The position numbers were made by a program, and so were the translations under genes. A stretch of DNA of 13,323 nt from JAYEKL01 sp034660995. GTDB taxonomy: Bacteria; Patescibacteriota; Minisyncoccia; JAHIHE01; JAGLIN01. Under the pieces are notes generated by a model. It did no database searches. It saw only the letters and a program-made list of their open reading frames with translations, and was not told where the DNA came from. Below are positions 1 through 7,976 of this stretch, in pieces (the first letter of the stretch is position 1; every line of letters starts with the position of its first letter). Where the stretch lies: assembly GCA_034660995.1 (NCBI GenBank), contig JAYEKL010000064.1, positions 1-13,323 on the forward strand, read 5' to 3'.

Positions 1-2
1 AT

Positions 3-677
3 TATGTTGACTTGAGATTAGAAAAATTAGATGAAGATATAGAGATGGGGATAAGTAGAAATAGATTTCAAGTAGAAGAAAGTAAGATAAAAGATGTCGC
101 TAGTTTATTGGATAATCATAGTTATTATTCTGAGCTATTGGAGATGCTTCAAGACGTAATAAGCGATAATGTATATTTGACATCTTGCGATTTTTCTTTT
201 GGTGATAAAGGTAATTTATCTCTTGTTTTTACTGGCTCTGCAAAAAATTATGTTGCGGCTATTGAACAAATTGCAATCTTTAAAGATTCTTACTGGATTG
301 ATAATGTGAATATTGATGCTCTTGCAGATAGTGGAACTGGTGAAATAACTTTTAATGGTAGTCTTGGGTTAAAAAGAGATCTTATTTTATATCATGAATA
401 TTATTGGAATTTTGGAATAGAATTACTTTCTTTGAAAATAGATAGGGATTTAAAGATAGAGGAATATTCTGCTGTTCTAAAAGGATATGACAGTGAAGAT
501 ATTTTAGAAATAAAATTTAGTGGTATTTCATACGATGAGAAAAAAATGATTTTATTTGAAAATGACCTAAAAGAAATTGGTGATTTTATAAAAGATGTAT
601 CAGTTTCCTATGATTTAAGCGAAGAAGAACATCCCAGTGTGATAAGATTTAATGGTAAAATGAAGCTGGAGTTTTAG
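3..677 (+). CDS. pilN: PilN-like type IV pilus alignment protein, N-terminus cut by window edge
   Basis: The reading frame is open to the left edge (codons Tyr-Val-Asp precede the first possible TTG start at 12), so the true start and the expected N-terminal membrane segment lie outside. The visible 224 residues begin with a charged helical stretch (LRLEKLDEDIE), as follows the membrane span in PilN. Next comes the typical 'short helix, then VYLTS, then beta strand ending in TG, then helix' pattern at about residues 50-125. A second stretch (about 165-224) has the same pattern: LEIKFSG, a helix, then a strand ending in RFNGKMKLEF. PilN normally forms one ferredoxin-like fold there and pairs with PilO in the inner membrane, bridging PilM to the periplasmic part of the pilus machine. 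The next gene being PilO-like supports the call. It ends in TAG. The family call rests on pattern and context, since PilN is poorly conserved in sequence. Confidence 0.75.
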   Translation, partial: YVDLRLEKLDEDIEMGISRNRFQVEESKIKDVASLLDNHSYYSELLEMLQDVISDNVYLTSCDFSFGDKGNLSLVFTGSAKNYVAAIEQIAIFKDSYWIDNVNIDALADSGTGEITFNGSLGLKRDLILYHEYYWNFGIELLSLKIDRDLKIEEYSAVLKGYDSEDILEIKFSGISYDEKKMILFENDLKEIGDFIKDVSVSYDLSEEEHPSVIRFNGKMKLEF

Positions 678-770
678 CTTGTGTTTTTTTATATTAAAAT
701 AATTTTTTATTTTTGATATAAAACTGTGGAGTGTTATATGAAATTATTTTAGTAAAAATGAGTATAAATT

Positions 771-1361
771 ATGGATATAAGTGATGCGAAATTTAATAAA
801 AAAAGCATTTCTAGTGAATTTTTGTTTCTTGGTGTTTTTTTGCTTGTTTCTTGCGTGATTATGTACTTTTTCGTTAAGCCATTATGCGAAGAAGTAAAAT
901 TTACTATGTTAGAAATTTCTTTAAAAGAAAAAAATATAGAGTCTAAAGAATTATTGTTTTTAGGTATAAGTAATATCAATAATGATGAAGATATCAATGA
1001 GAATATTGAAAAAATTAATAATTTAATACCAAGCAAAAATAATTATGAGAATTATTTGGCGCACATAGTTAAGCTTGCTAGTGCCAAAAATATTGTAGTT
1101 AGTAATTTTTCTATTAGAGGCGGGCGAAGTGAGGTTAGAACTAAAGATAAAAAATTAAGTGAAGCTGAAATTACTTTCTCATCTTCTGGAGGATTTTTAA
1201 ATTTCATAAGTTTTTTACGTGATGTTGAGAATGGTATTCCGTTTGTTCAGGTAGAGTCAATATCAATTTCTGGTGATGCGAAAGAAAATAATGATGACGA
1301 AGAAGTTGATTTAGGATTAATACTTAATCAACAAGTTAATTTAAAATTTTATTATTATTAA
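771..1361 (+). CDS. pilO: PilO-like type IV pilus alignment protein
   Basis: A 196-residue bitopic inner-membrane protein. A short cytoplasmic head is followed by one membrane span (about 17-35), a charged helical region (about 38-85), and the PilO-type junction LIPSKNNYENYLAHIVKLAS (85-104), which enters the periplasmic ferredoxin-like domain (about 107-196). That domain contains a 'FLNFISFLRDVE' helix and the strand VQVESISISG, both typical of PilO. Length matches the family (about 180-210). PilO dimerises with PilN to form the alignment ring linking cytoplasmic PilM to the secretin or envelope part. An acidic linker (NNDDEEVD, 173-180) interrupts the last two strands. It lies 93 bases after the PilN stop, in an A+T-rich gap without a gene. 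No Shine-Dalgarno sequence precedes the ATG. The call is firm because of the pattern and the PilN neighbour. Confidence 0.85.
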   Translation: MDISDAKFNKKSISSEFLFLGVFLLVSCVIMYFFVKPLCEEVKFTMLEISLKEKNIESKELLFLGISNINNDEDINENIEKINNLIPSKNNYENYLAHIVKLASAKNIVVSNFSIRGGRSEVRTKDKKLSEAEITFSSSGGFLNFISFLRDVENGIPFVQVESISISGDAKENNDDEEVDLGLILNQQVNLKFYYY

Positions 1362-1366
1362 TTAAT

Positions 1367-1693
1367 ATGATAGATTTTGACATATTTCAAAAAACAATAA
1401 AGGAATATAAGGTAAAAAAAAATTTATTTATTATACTTTTTGTCGCAGTTATTTTTTTATCTGTTACTTATTTAACTTTGTCTGTGTCAGACATAAAAGA
1501 GGAAGATATTCCGGATTATGATAATTTAATTAAAGATAATGGTAGCGAATATAAGGATTATGTGAATAATACTGGCGAAGATTCTAAAAGATTGTTAAAA
1601 GACAGCCAGATGGACAAAATAAAACAATACAAGAATTTAATTAGAGATATTGATTATAAAAAAAGAAATAATCCTTTTAGTGAGCCTTTTTAA
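1367..1693 (+). CDS. Small single-span membrane protein ending in an NPF motif
   Basis: A 108-residue protein starting five bases after the PilO stop, so almost certainly co-translated with it. It has a short charged N-terminus, one membrane span (about 20-40) and a hydrophilic, highly charged exported tail. The tail ends in RNNPFSEPF (residues 100-108). No enzyme motif is visible. A tail with an N-P-F segment recalls the short N-terminal region of PilP lipoproteins, which carry (R)DPF/NPF and bind the PilN/PilO pair. However, there is no lipobox here and no PilP beta domain, so a PilP-like role is only an inference from position and the NPF tail. It could instead be an accessory pilus subunit specific to the lineage. 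ATG start at 1367, without a Shine-Dalgarno sequence. Confidence 0.6.
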   Translation: MIDFDIFQKTIKEYKVKKNLFIILFVAVIFLSVTYLTLSVSDIKEEDIPDYDNLIKDNGSEYKDYVNNTGEDSKRLLKDSQMDKIKQYKNLIRDIDYKKRNNPFSEPF

Positions 1694-1710
1694 TAATTTA
1701 AAAAAATAGT

Positions 1711-2340
1711 ATGAAAAACAAAAAAACAAACTCACCGTTTATATTGCTGTTCTTCATAGGTATTATTGCGTTAATTTTTTTGCTTGTGTTTTTAATTCAA
1801 AACAGAGAAGAGAAGATAATTAGTCCTGTTGTGCCAATTCGCGATAATCCAATAGAAAATTTTTCAGATTATTTTCCAGGATGTAATTTGATCAACGACA
1901 GTTGTCTTAGCACAAATTGTGATAAGTATTTTTTATGTAATGATAAAAAATACGTAACTTGTGAAATTTATGATTGCAAAAAAGAATTTGGAATTGTAAC
2001 TGTTGACGAGAGTGGAAAAATTAAGACAAGCAGAAAAATAAAAGATGACAGGGAAAGAATTACTGAAATAAAAAGTAGGTGTGATGGAAAATTGGAGATA
2101 TTAAAAAATGAGTGTATTGAAGAAAAACTTGAAATGCAAGTAAAAGTTGAGACTGTCGGTGATTGTGTGATAGGTGATTTTATGGTGATTTATAAACCTT
2201 CTGATAATACAAGCGAGAGAAGAGTTGCTTCAGCTGAATTTTCTGGTTTAGGAGACAGACTTTATTTAGTTAAAACAAATAATTGTGAAGAAATTTCAGA
2301 GCTTGTTGCTGTTGGTGATTCTGGAGTGAGTATAAGATAA
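1711..2340 (+). CDS. Cysteine-rich single-span exported protein of unknown function
   Basis: A 209-residue protein not recognised as a known family. An N-terminal anchor or uncleaved signal (about 9-29, flanked by Lys-rich residues before and NREEK after) is followed by an exported region with ten cysteines. Six lie in a cluster at about residues 50-90 (C-x6-C-x4-C-x5-C type spacing) and four later. A charged helical stretch follows (about 100-145) and then a short beta-rich end (VGDCVIGDFMVIY...). Ten cysteines in an extracytoplasmic protein imply disulfides. The next gene encodes a giant protein with about 80 exported cysteines, so the two may act together. It lies 17 bases after the previous gene and 24 before the next, which points to one transcript. 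No Shine-Dalgarno sequence. Function is open; a pilus-tip partner or adhesin chaperone is only speculation. Confidence 0.6.
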   Translation: MKNKKTNSPFILLFFIGIIALIFLLVFLIQNREEKIISPVVPIRDNPIENFSDYFPGCNLINDSCLSTNCDKYFLCNDKKYVTCEIYDCKKEFGIVTVDESGKIKTSRKIKDDRERITEIKSRCDGKLEILKNECIEEKLEMQVKVETVGDCVIGDFMVIYKPSDNTSERRVASAEFSGLGDRLYLVKTNNCEEISELVAVGDSGVSIR

Positions 2341-2364
2341 AAGCTTAAAATTAATTTTTAAATT

Positions 2365-5300
2365 ATGATTAAATTATTTTCAAAATTTAGAATTCTACTT
2401 TCTCTTTGCGTGTTATTATGTTTTGTCTTTTTAATTTCTAACTTTAACGAAAATGATAAAATTCGGCATGTTGAAGCTGCGTTAACATCTTGCAAAGGAC
2501 CTGCTGATGTAATGCTGGTAATAGATCGTTCTGGTACTATGGGTAATAATTTTAAATTCTCAAATGCCAAATCTGAAAGTATAAGTTTTGTTGACAAATT
2601 ATTTTCGGCAGTTCCTGAAAGTGGTCCAGAAGGCTTTAATTATCATCAGATAGGATTGGTTGCCTTTAATCAAAATGTAGCTACTGTTAACTTAAGTCAA
2701 GATAGGGATGAAATAAAAAATGATATAAGTGATTCAAATGGAATATTTGGAGATAGCTATCCTATTGGTTCTCGTAAGACTGATACTGCGATACAACAAG
2801 CAAGATTAAAACTGAGTGGAGAAAATGGTGGAAATGCTTTTGCGACCAAAACAATGATTATTTTAACTGATGGAGCTCCTAATAATTTAAATGCGTCTAA
2901 AAATCAAGTTGATTTTGCCAAAGAAGATGATATTAGAATTATTTCTATTGGGTTGGAGCTAGACACAATTGAAGATGCGAAAGAATTTTTAGTATATGCC
3001 GCTTCTTCTCCTGCGGATTGTTATTATGTTTATAGCTCAGGAGAAGAGCTTGAAAATTGTACATCAATTAGCTTTTCCGAATTAGGAACTGTGCTAGATG
3101 GAGTTTATACTGATATCACTGCTGCTGTTTGTGATGATACTCCTCCTACTATATCAATTTCGAGAAAGCCTTCTGGAACTTTGTATGCTAATGACAAACT
3201 TACAATTACCTCTAACGCTATTGATGATATTGGTTTCAAGAGTCATGAAATAATGTGGAGTGATGATTGGCCAGATAATTTACAAACAGTGCAGTGTACT
3301 GATTTTTCGGGGACAACTATAAGTTGTTGTGATACGGGAAAACTGGGTCCGTTTTCAACAGACAAAACTATAACTTATCGTTCTATTGCAGTGGATACTA
3401 ATAATAATGAAATAAATATTGATACGCCTGAAGCTGTTACAGTTGCTAATGTTAGTTTGGCAGTTCCTTTATTATTTAGAAATATAGATAATAATATTGA
3501 AGTTACTATTTCAAATTATGGAGGTGGCGATAATTTTTTCATAAGTATTAATGCTCCAGCTTTGGCAGGAATAGATAAAGATCCAATAACAAATTGTTCA
3601 GATTCTGGAAATATCAGAACCTGCAATTACAATTTTAATCCTAATTGTAATTGGACGGATGGAATAATTAATGGTGTGGCGAATAATATAGATGTCAATA
3701 TCTATATTTATGCGGATAGCGGTGATATGGATATTCGTCAAATAGCTTCTGCTGAAAATAATCCGCTTGTTTCTTATTTTGAAGGAAAAGACTGGACAGG
3801 GACATGTACTGATGGAAAAAATAATGATTGTAATTATGATACTTTTGATAATCCAATTGTTGATTTAGAAGAAATGCTTTGCGATACTGAAAATCCTTTG
3901 ATTGGAATTTCCCGTGTTCCAGGAAGCGATGTTTATGATGATGATTTAATATTTCTTACATCTAGCGCTACGGATGATAATGGAATCAAACAACACACTG
4001 CTTATTACATAGAAGACAGTGTAGTTTTGCAAACAGCCTTTGATTGCAATGATGCTAATGCTGATTCTTGGTGTGATGAAGACGTAAGTCAAAATATAGC
4101 AAATATTTCAGATACGATAGGATCTTTTGTTGCTGGAACGCAGATAAACTATTATTCAAAAGCTATTGATTATTCCGGGAATGATAATGTGGCTTGGACA
4201 GAGCCGGTGTTATTTACTGTGAAAAGTAGAGAGTGCGAGGGAGTCGCTGATTTGGGCGATTGCTCTGTTACCCCTAGCGCAAAATGTTGTGGAGGTATTT
4301 GTAATGTCGCGATTTCAAATCCTTATTCTTATGACACTAATCATTGTGTTGAAGAAATCTGTAGCGGAACTTCTTGGGAATGGGGACCTGCTAATGATGC
4401 TGCTGTTTGTAGCGCTAGCGGAAATGTCACTGAATGTCATTCTTTTTCCTCTCTTTATGGCCCTCCGCCATATTTTCATGACGGCGGGTGCGAGGAAAGG
4501 GATTATGTTTGTTCTTCTGGCTATTGCGTTTTTAGCGCAGACATAAAGGAAGATTATTGCGTTGGAGGAGGATCTTTGATTCTTAATGATTATGAATGTT
4601 CGGGAAATTCTTGCGTACTTGATCCGGATCCAGCCGTAGAAAATGATATTTGTGATTTTGAGTTTAATTTAGACAATCTTTCTATCAACGCTTATAACAG
4701 CGCGAGCAGTTTAATATCCGGAAATTCGGGCGTCATAGATGGAGAAGTATTAAACAACTTAACAAACAAAGTCTCTTTGAGATTGTCTACTAGCGATGTA
4801 AACGGTATCAGCGAGCAGAAAATATATTGGAAGAAAAGCACTGAAACTATTTTTACTGAGATAAGCTGTGATATTTCGTTGTGTGAGTTCAATTCTAATG
4901 CTTGCACTTGTACGGTGGAAATAGGGCCGTTTGATATTGGAGATATTGTGGAATTTTATGCTTTAGTAAAAGACAATAGTCCAAATCAAAACGGAATAAT
5001 AACATTAACTTATCATTTTACGGTTTATAATCATCAATGCTATGATGTTCCTGGTGGCGCTAAACCGAATTTAACTCCTTGCGATTCAGGAAATGGCAAA
5101 TGCTGTGGAGGGACTTGTGATAGTACTATTTCAGCAACTTTTTATGATGAAGGGTGTTATGTTGATTCTTGCAGTGAGACGGATTGGGTGTCTGTCGCAG
5201 GAAATGAAGGTGTAGGTTGTGGTAGTGCTGGAACTTGTTTTCCATACTATACAGGCTGTGTAAATGGATATAAATGCGATTCAGGTTATTGCGGTCCGGA

Positions 5301-7902
5301 TACGGATGAGGCTTTGGTTGATTCTTGTTCTGAAAATATATTTACGGATTTCGGATGTTCAGAAACACCAGAAAATTGCGAGGTTGTTGATGCTAATGTA
5401 GATTGTTCGTTTAATGGCAATAGTGACGGAGACACCGTAGCTTGCAATTGTGATTGTAATAATTATGACATTGAAGAAAAAATTTATTCTTCGTTGAGTT
5501 TTGATGGAGTGGATGATTATGTAAGTATTCCTAATTCTACTATATTTAATACTACAAATTTAACAATATCTGCTTGGGTAAATTTTGCAGATGATTCTTT
5601 AAGTTTTATTTTTGAAAAAGGAAATGTTAACACACAGTACTCTCTTTTTAGTCATGGGACGGATATTGTATTTAGAACTAAGCCAGTAGATGGATCATAT
5701 GATACTTTGTCAATTGCTAAAGCGAGTGTTGGAATTAACAATAATCAATGGCATCATATTGTAGGAACTTACGATGGGGCTGTTAAAAAGCTTTATGTAG
5801 ATGGTGATGAAAAGTTATCTCGTGATTGGGTAAAAACAATAGAAACTAATAATAATGGTTCTTCTATTGGAAGATTTGGAGGAACAACAACAGGATATTA
5901 TTTTAACGGTTCTATTGACGATGTTCGCATTTACAACCGCGCACTTTATCCCAAAGAAGTAGTTGATCAATATAACGGAATTTTTGCTGATAATACGGGA
6001 TTGGTTGGATATTGGAATCTTGACGAAGGAACAGGGGAGACTGTTTATGATAATTCGGGAAATGGAAATAACGGGACATTAAAAAACGGTCCTGAATGGA
6101 TGAAGCATTATCATGGAAGTGCTAGCGGACCAAGCGGAAATGTTTCAGAGAATTGGCAGGCTTGTACGGATGGGAAAGATAACGATTGTGACGGAATATA
6201 TGATGAATATATAGGCGTTGCCTCTGATTGTGATGGAGACGTTCTTGCTGTTTCTGCCGTGGCAAGCGCTAAAAATAGAAGTGGAGTTTTATCTGGAAAT
6301 CTTTTTGAGGAAAGTTCAAATATTACAATTTACGATAGTGATATTAGAGAGGTAGCTAATGAATTTATGATAAAAGCAGTCGCGACTGATGATTTTTCAA
6401 TCACGCAATTAATAATTGAATGGACAACAGATAATTGGACGACTACAGAAAATGAAATTTGCAATAATACTGGGTCTTGTGAAGTATGCGTTGAAGGAGG
6501 GTCTTGTGAGGTTGGTCGTGATAATATTCTTTCATCATCGTTGTCAGCTGGTAAAACTTTTAAGTTCAAAGTTTGTGCTACGGACGGTAGCGCGAATAAC
6601 AATCAAAAATGTACTACTGAATATAGTATTACAATAGAAAATTCTAATGGAATTCCCGTAATAACTCCTTTAGCGGTTGTTGATCCTGATTTTTGTTCAG
6701 AAAAATTAAAATATATTTTAAAGTGGGAATTTGATGATGATGGCGACATGCAAGATAATTTTGAAATTCAAATAAAAGAAAATGACTTTGGTTCTCCGGG
6801 AAGCCTTATTATAAACAAGATATTTAATCTTTCGGATCTATTCTATCAAATCAACTATGATGATTTTGAAGCAGGAGAAAGCATAGAATATGGAAAAAAA
6901 GAATATTATTGGCGTGTAAAAGTAACGGATGATAGGGGAGGTGGATATGAGCAAACTACTGATTGGGAGATTGGTCCTGCATTTACTACACCGCTTTATG
7001 AATATCCTAAAGTAGATTTTATTGTAACTCCCGATTATTCTGATCCTTGTTTATATGAAACTTATTATGTAGGACCTGTGGATACTTGTGATTGGGGTGA
7101 GAATATAAAATTTTCTACTACTTCTAGTTCTACTTTTGTTGAATGTACTAGCTCTGGTAATGAACAATGTTTAACAACTGTATCTTCTAAATGTGATACT
7201 GCTAATAAAGTTTGTATATCTTGTACGAACGATTCTGAATGCGCTAACTTTAATATAGGAGAGATTGTTTATTCTTGTTCGTCTGGAGTATGTGAGACTT
7301 CTGATTCTTGTGCTGCTGATAATAACGATTGTTTGGCTGCTGATACTGCAAAATGTAATACTGATACTTTGTCTTGTGTCGCTTGTGACGATGATTCTCA
7401 GTGCGAGAAGTTTAATGCAGGAAATATCAGTAGTGGTTTATTGGGTGATGTTAGTTTAAGCAGTTCTAATACTCTTACTGATAGCAGTAAATCATGGCTT
7501 GTTAATGAATGGGCTGGAGGAGCTATTAAAATAGTTTCGGGAACTGGATCAGATCAAACTAGAGCTATAATATCTAATACTGATAAAGAAATCACTATAG
7601 ATTTTAGTTGGACTGTTCTTCCGGATAATTCTTCGGAATATAGAATAATAAAGTATTTTTGCAATAATGAAGGATTATGTGAGAATAAAGAACATCGTAA
7701 GTGGTGGTTTTATGATAGTGTGACATATCCAGATAGTAGAGATTCTAATCCGATAAACAATTACATTGAATCTGAGGTTAATAATTATGATGTAACTCTT
7801 GAGATAACTGATATTATAAATAATTCTTGCCGTAAAGTAAAAAATATTCGTCTTGGTGGAAGAGAATATCCGAAATGGAATGAAGTTGCGCCATACAATT
7901 AG
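2365..7902 (+). CDS. Giant exported VWA / Ig-like / Cys-rich / LamG protein, candidate pilus-tip adhesin (PilY1-position)
   Basis: 1845 residues. An N-terminal signal or anchor (core about 8-26, possible cleavage after HVEA) leads to a VWA domain (about 47-252). Its MIDAS metal site looks complete: DRSGT (D54, S56, T58), T139 and TDG (D169). Then come Ig-like beta modules (about 257-365, 508-620, 765-888, 1313-1426), each with a 'xxSxxxTDDxG' style strand and a 'Y/F-x-x-A-x-D' end. Two homologous Cys-rich modules (about 623-763 and 891-1031) share KCCGGxC. A LamG/concanavalin-like domain (about 1041-1237) has LSFDGVDDYV and DDVRIYNRAL. There are two 'CTDGKxNDC' metal-binding-like motifs (481-489, 1267-1275), an FnIII-like stretch (about 1430-1545) and two small Cys-rich repeats (1602-1774), the second interrupted by an inserted module. 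About 80 cysteines follow the signal. The VWA domain and its position between PilO and PilC/minor pilins suggest the role that PilY1 plays in other T4P systems, but no beta-propeller is seen. A role in adhesion to host or partner cells is inferred. Ends in TAG. Confidence 0.8.
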   Translation: MIKLFSKFRILLSLCVLLCFVFLISNFNENDKIRHVEAALTSCKGPADVMLVIDRSGTMGNNFKFSNAKSESISFVDKLFSAVPESGPEGFNYHQIGLVAFNQNVATVNLSQDRDEIKNDISDSNGIFGDSYPIGSRKTDTAIQQARLKLSGENGGNAFATKTMIILTDGAPNNLNASKNQVDFAKEDDIRIISIGLELDTIEDAKEFLVYAASSPADCYYVYSSGEELENCTSISFSELGTVLDGVYTDITAAVCDDTPPTISISRKPSGTLYANDKLTITSNAIDDIGFKSHEIMWSDDWPDNLQTVQCTDFSGTTISCCDTGKLGPFSTDKTITYRSIAVDTNNNEINIDTPEAVTVANVSLAVPLLFRNIDNNIEVTISNYGGGDNFFISINAPALAGIDKDPITNCSDSGNIRTCNYNFNPNCNWTDGIINGVANNIDVNIYIYADSGDMDIRQIASAENNPLVSYFEGKDWTGTCTDGKNNDCNYDTFDNPIVDLEEMLCDTENPLIGISRVPGSDVYDDDLIFLTSSATDDNGIKQHTAYYIEDSVVLQTAFDCNDANADSWCDEDVSQNIANISDTIGSFVAGTQINYYSKAIDYSGNDNVAWTEPVLFTVKSRECEGVADLGDCSVTPSAKCCGGICNVAISNPYSYDTNHCVEEICSGTSWEWGPANDAAVCSASGNVTECHSFSSLYGPPPYFHDGGCEERDYVCSSGYCVFSADIKEDYCVGGGSLILNDYECSGNSCVLDPDPAVENDICDFEFNLDNLSINAYNSASSLISGNSGVIDGEVLNNLTNKVSLRLSTSDVNGISEQKIYWKKSTETIFTEISCDISLCEFNSNACTCTVEIGPFDIGDIVEFYALVKDNSPNQNGIITLTYHFTVYNHQCYDVPGGAKPNLTPCDSGNGKCCGGTCDSTISATFYDEGCYVDSCSETDWVSVAGNEGVGCGSAGTCFPYYTGCVNGYKCDSGYCGPDTDEALVDSCSENIFTDFGCSETPENCEVVDANVDCSFNGNSDGDTVACNCDCNNYDIEEKIYSSLSFDGVDDYVSIPNSTIFNTTNLTISAWVNFADDSLSFIFEKGNVNTQYSLFSHGTDIVFRTKPVDGSYDTLSIAKASVGINNNQWHHIVGTYDGAVKKLYVDGDEKLSRDWVKTIETNNNGSSIGRFGGTTTGYYFNGSIDDVRIYNRALYPKEVVDQYNGIFADNTGLVGYWNLDEGTGETVYDNSGNGNNGTLKNGPEWMKHYHGSASGPSGNVSENWQACTDGKDNDCDGIYDEYIGVASDCDGDVLAVSAVASAKNRSGVLSGNLFEESSNITIYDSDIREVANEFMIKAVATDDFSITQLIIEWTTDNWTTTENEICNNTGSCEVCVEGGSCEVGRDNILSSSLSAGKTFKFKVCATDGSANNNQKCTTEYSITIENSNGIPVITPLAVVDPDFCSEKLKYILKWEFDDDGDMQDNFEIQIKENDFGSPGSLIINKIFNLSDLFYQINYDDFEAGESIEYGKKEYYWRVKVTDDRGGGYEQTTDWEIGPAFTTPLYEYPKVDFIVTPDYSDPCLYETYYVGPVDTCDWGENIKFSTTSSSTFVECTSSGNEQCLTTVSSKCDTANKVCISCTNDSECANFNIGEIVYSCSSGVCETSDSCAADNNDCLAADTAKCNTDTLSCVACDDDSQCEKFNAGNISSGLLGDVSLSSSNTLTDSSKSWLVNEWAGGAIKIVSGTGSDQTRAIISNTDKEITIDFSWTVLPDNSSEYRIIKYFCNNEGLCENKEHRKWWFYDSVTYPDSRDSNPINNYIESEVNNYDVTLEITDIINNSCRKVKNIRLGGREYPKWNEVAPYN
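4231..4653. repeat. Cys-rich module A inside the giant VWA protein
   Basis: Encodes residues about 623-763 of the adhesin. It has the cysteine order C-x8-C-x7-CC-GG-x-C and then C-x4-C, several single cysteines, and C-x4-C. It is a diverged copy of module B at 5035-5457: both start right after an Ig-like module, share KCCGGxC, and share a later 'CSSGYC' / 'CDSGYC' segment. The copies are clear at the protein level, not as long identical DNA. Confidence 0.65.
5035..5457. repeat. Cys-rich module B inside the giant VWA protein
   Basis: Encodes residues about 891-1031, the second copy of the Cys-rich module, again directly after an Ig-like module. The repeated unit is therefore Ig-like plus Cys-rich, duplicated as a pair. 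It ends in the tight CNCDC cluster just before the LamG domain. Confidence 0.65.
5485..6075. other. LamG / concanavalin-like jellyroll domain within the adhesin
   Basis: Encodes residues about 1041-1237. LSFDGVDDYVSIP opens the jellyroll, followed by LTISAWVNF, NQWHHIVGTYDG, KLYVDGDE and GSIDDVRIYNRAL, all classic for bacterial LamG-3 type carbohydrate- or protein-binding domains. The block GLVGYWNLDEGTG with DNSGNGNNGTLKNGPEW follows at 1212-1245. In most such proteins this block stands before the jellyroll rather than after it. Confidence 0.75.
7429..7650. other. 74-residue beta module inserted within a Cys-rich repeat of the adhesin
   Basis: Residues about 1689-1762. Repeat unit 1 reads FNIGEI-VYSC...GVCE without a break. 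Unit 2 reads FNAGNI, then this module, then KYFC...GLCE. The module has the pattern TLTDSSKSW, NEWAGG, IVSGTGSDQTR, IISNT, W, LPDNSSEYRI. I recognise this as a small beta module found in other large surface or phage-like proteins, recalled from memory and not searched. Confidence 0.6.
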
Positions 7903-7933
7903 ATAGAGCTAAATAGCGAAAAGATGTATAAAA

Positions 7934-7976
7934 AGTAGAACATATCCGCTTTGCTAGCTTGCGGATTTGTTCTACT
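7934..7976 (+). terminator. Strong stem-loop after the adhesin gene, without a T-run
   Basis: The 16-base arms 7934-7949 and 7961-7976 pair with a single mismatch around an 11-base loop. The inner arm ends are tccgc and gcgga. It lies 31 bases past the adhesin stop. The 3' side continues cgttaag, with no T-tract, so a classic intrinsic terminator is doubtful. It could protect the upstream mRNA 3' end, partly terminate, or be one more copy of the dispersed TCCGC...GCGGA palindromes. That the hairpin exists is sure; its role is not. Confidence 0.45.

Noticed and set aside
749..1036. Open frame on the minus strand opposite the PilO-like gene
   Set aside because: It is antisense to a well-supported gene; its hydrophobic content mirrors the A+T-rich coding strand.
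2358..2597. Minus-strand frame over the start of the giant protein
   Set aside because: It overlaps the signal and VWA coding sequence and shows no recognisable domain.
4289..4546. Hydrophobic plus-strand frame inside the giant gene, and similar ones at 6416-6637 and 7265-7459
   Set aside because: They are out-of-frame readings of the Cys-rich and Ig-like coding sequence, without their own context.
4692..4907. Minus-strand frame inside the giant gene, and another at 6330-6602
   Set aside because: Antisense to strongly supported coding sequence, with no family resemblance.
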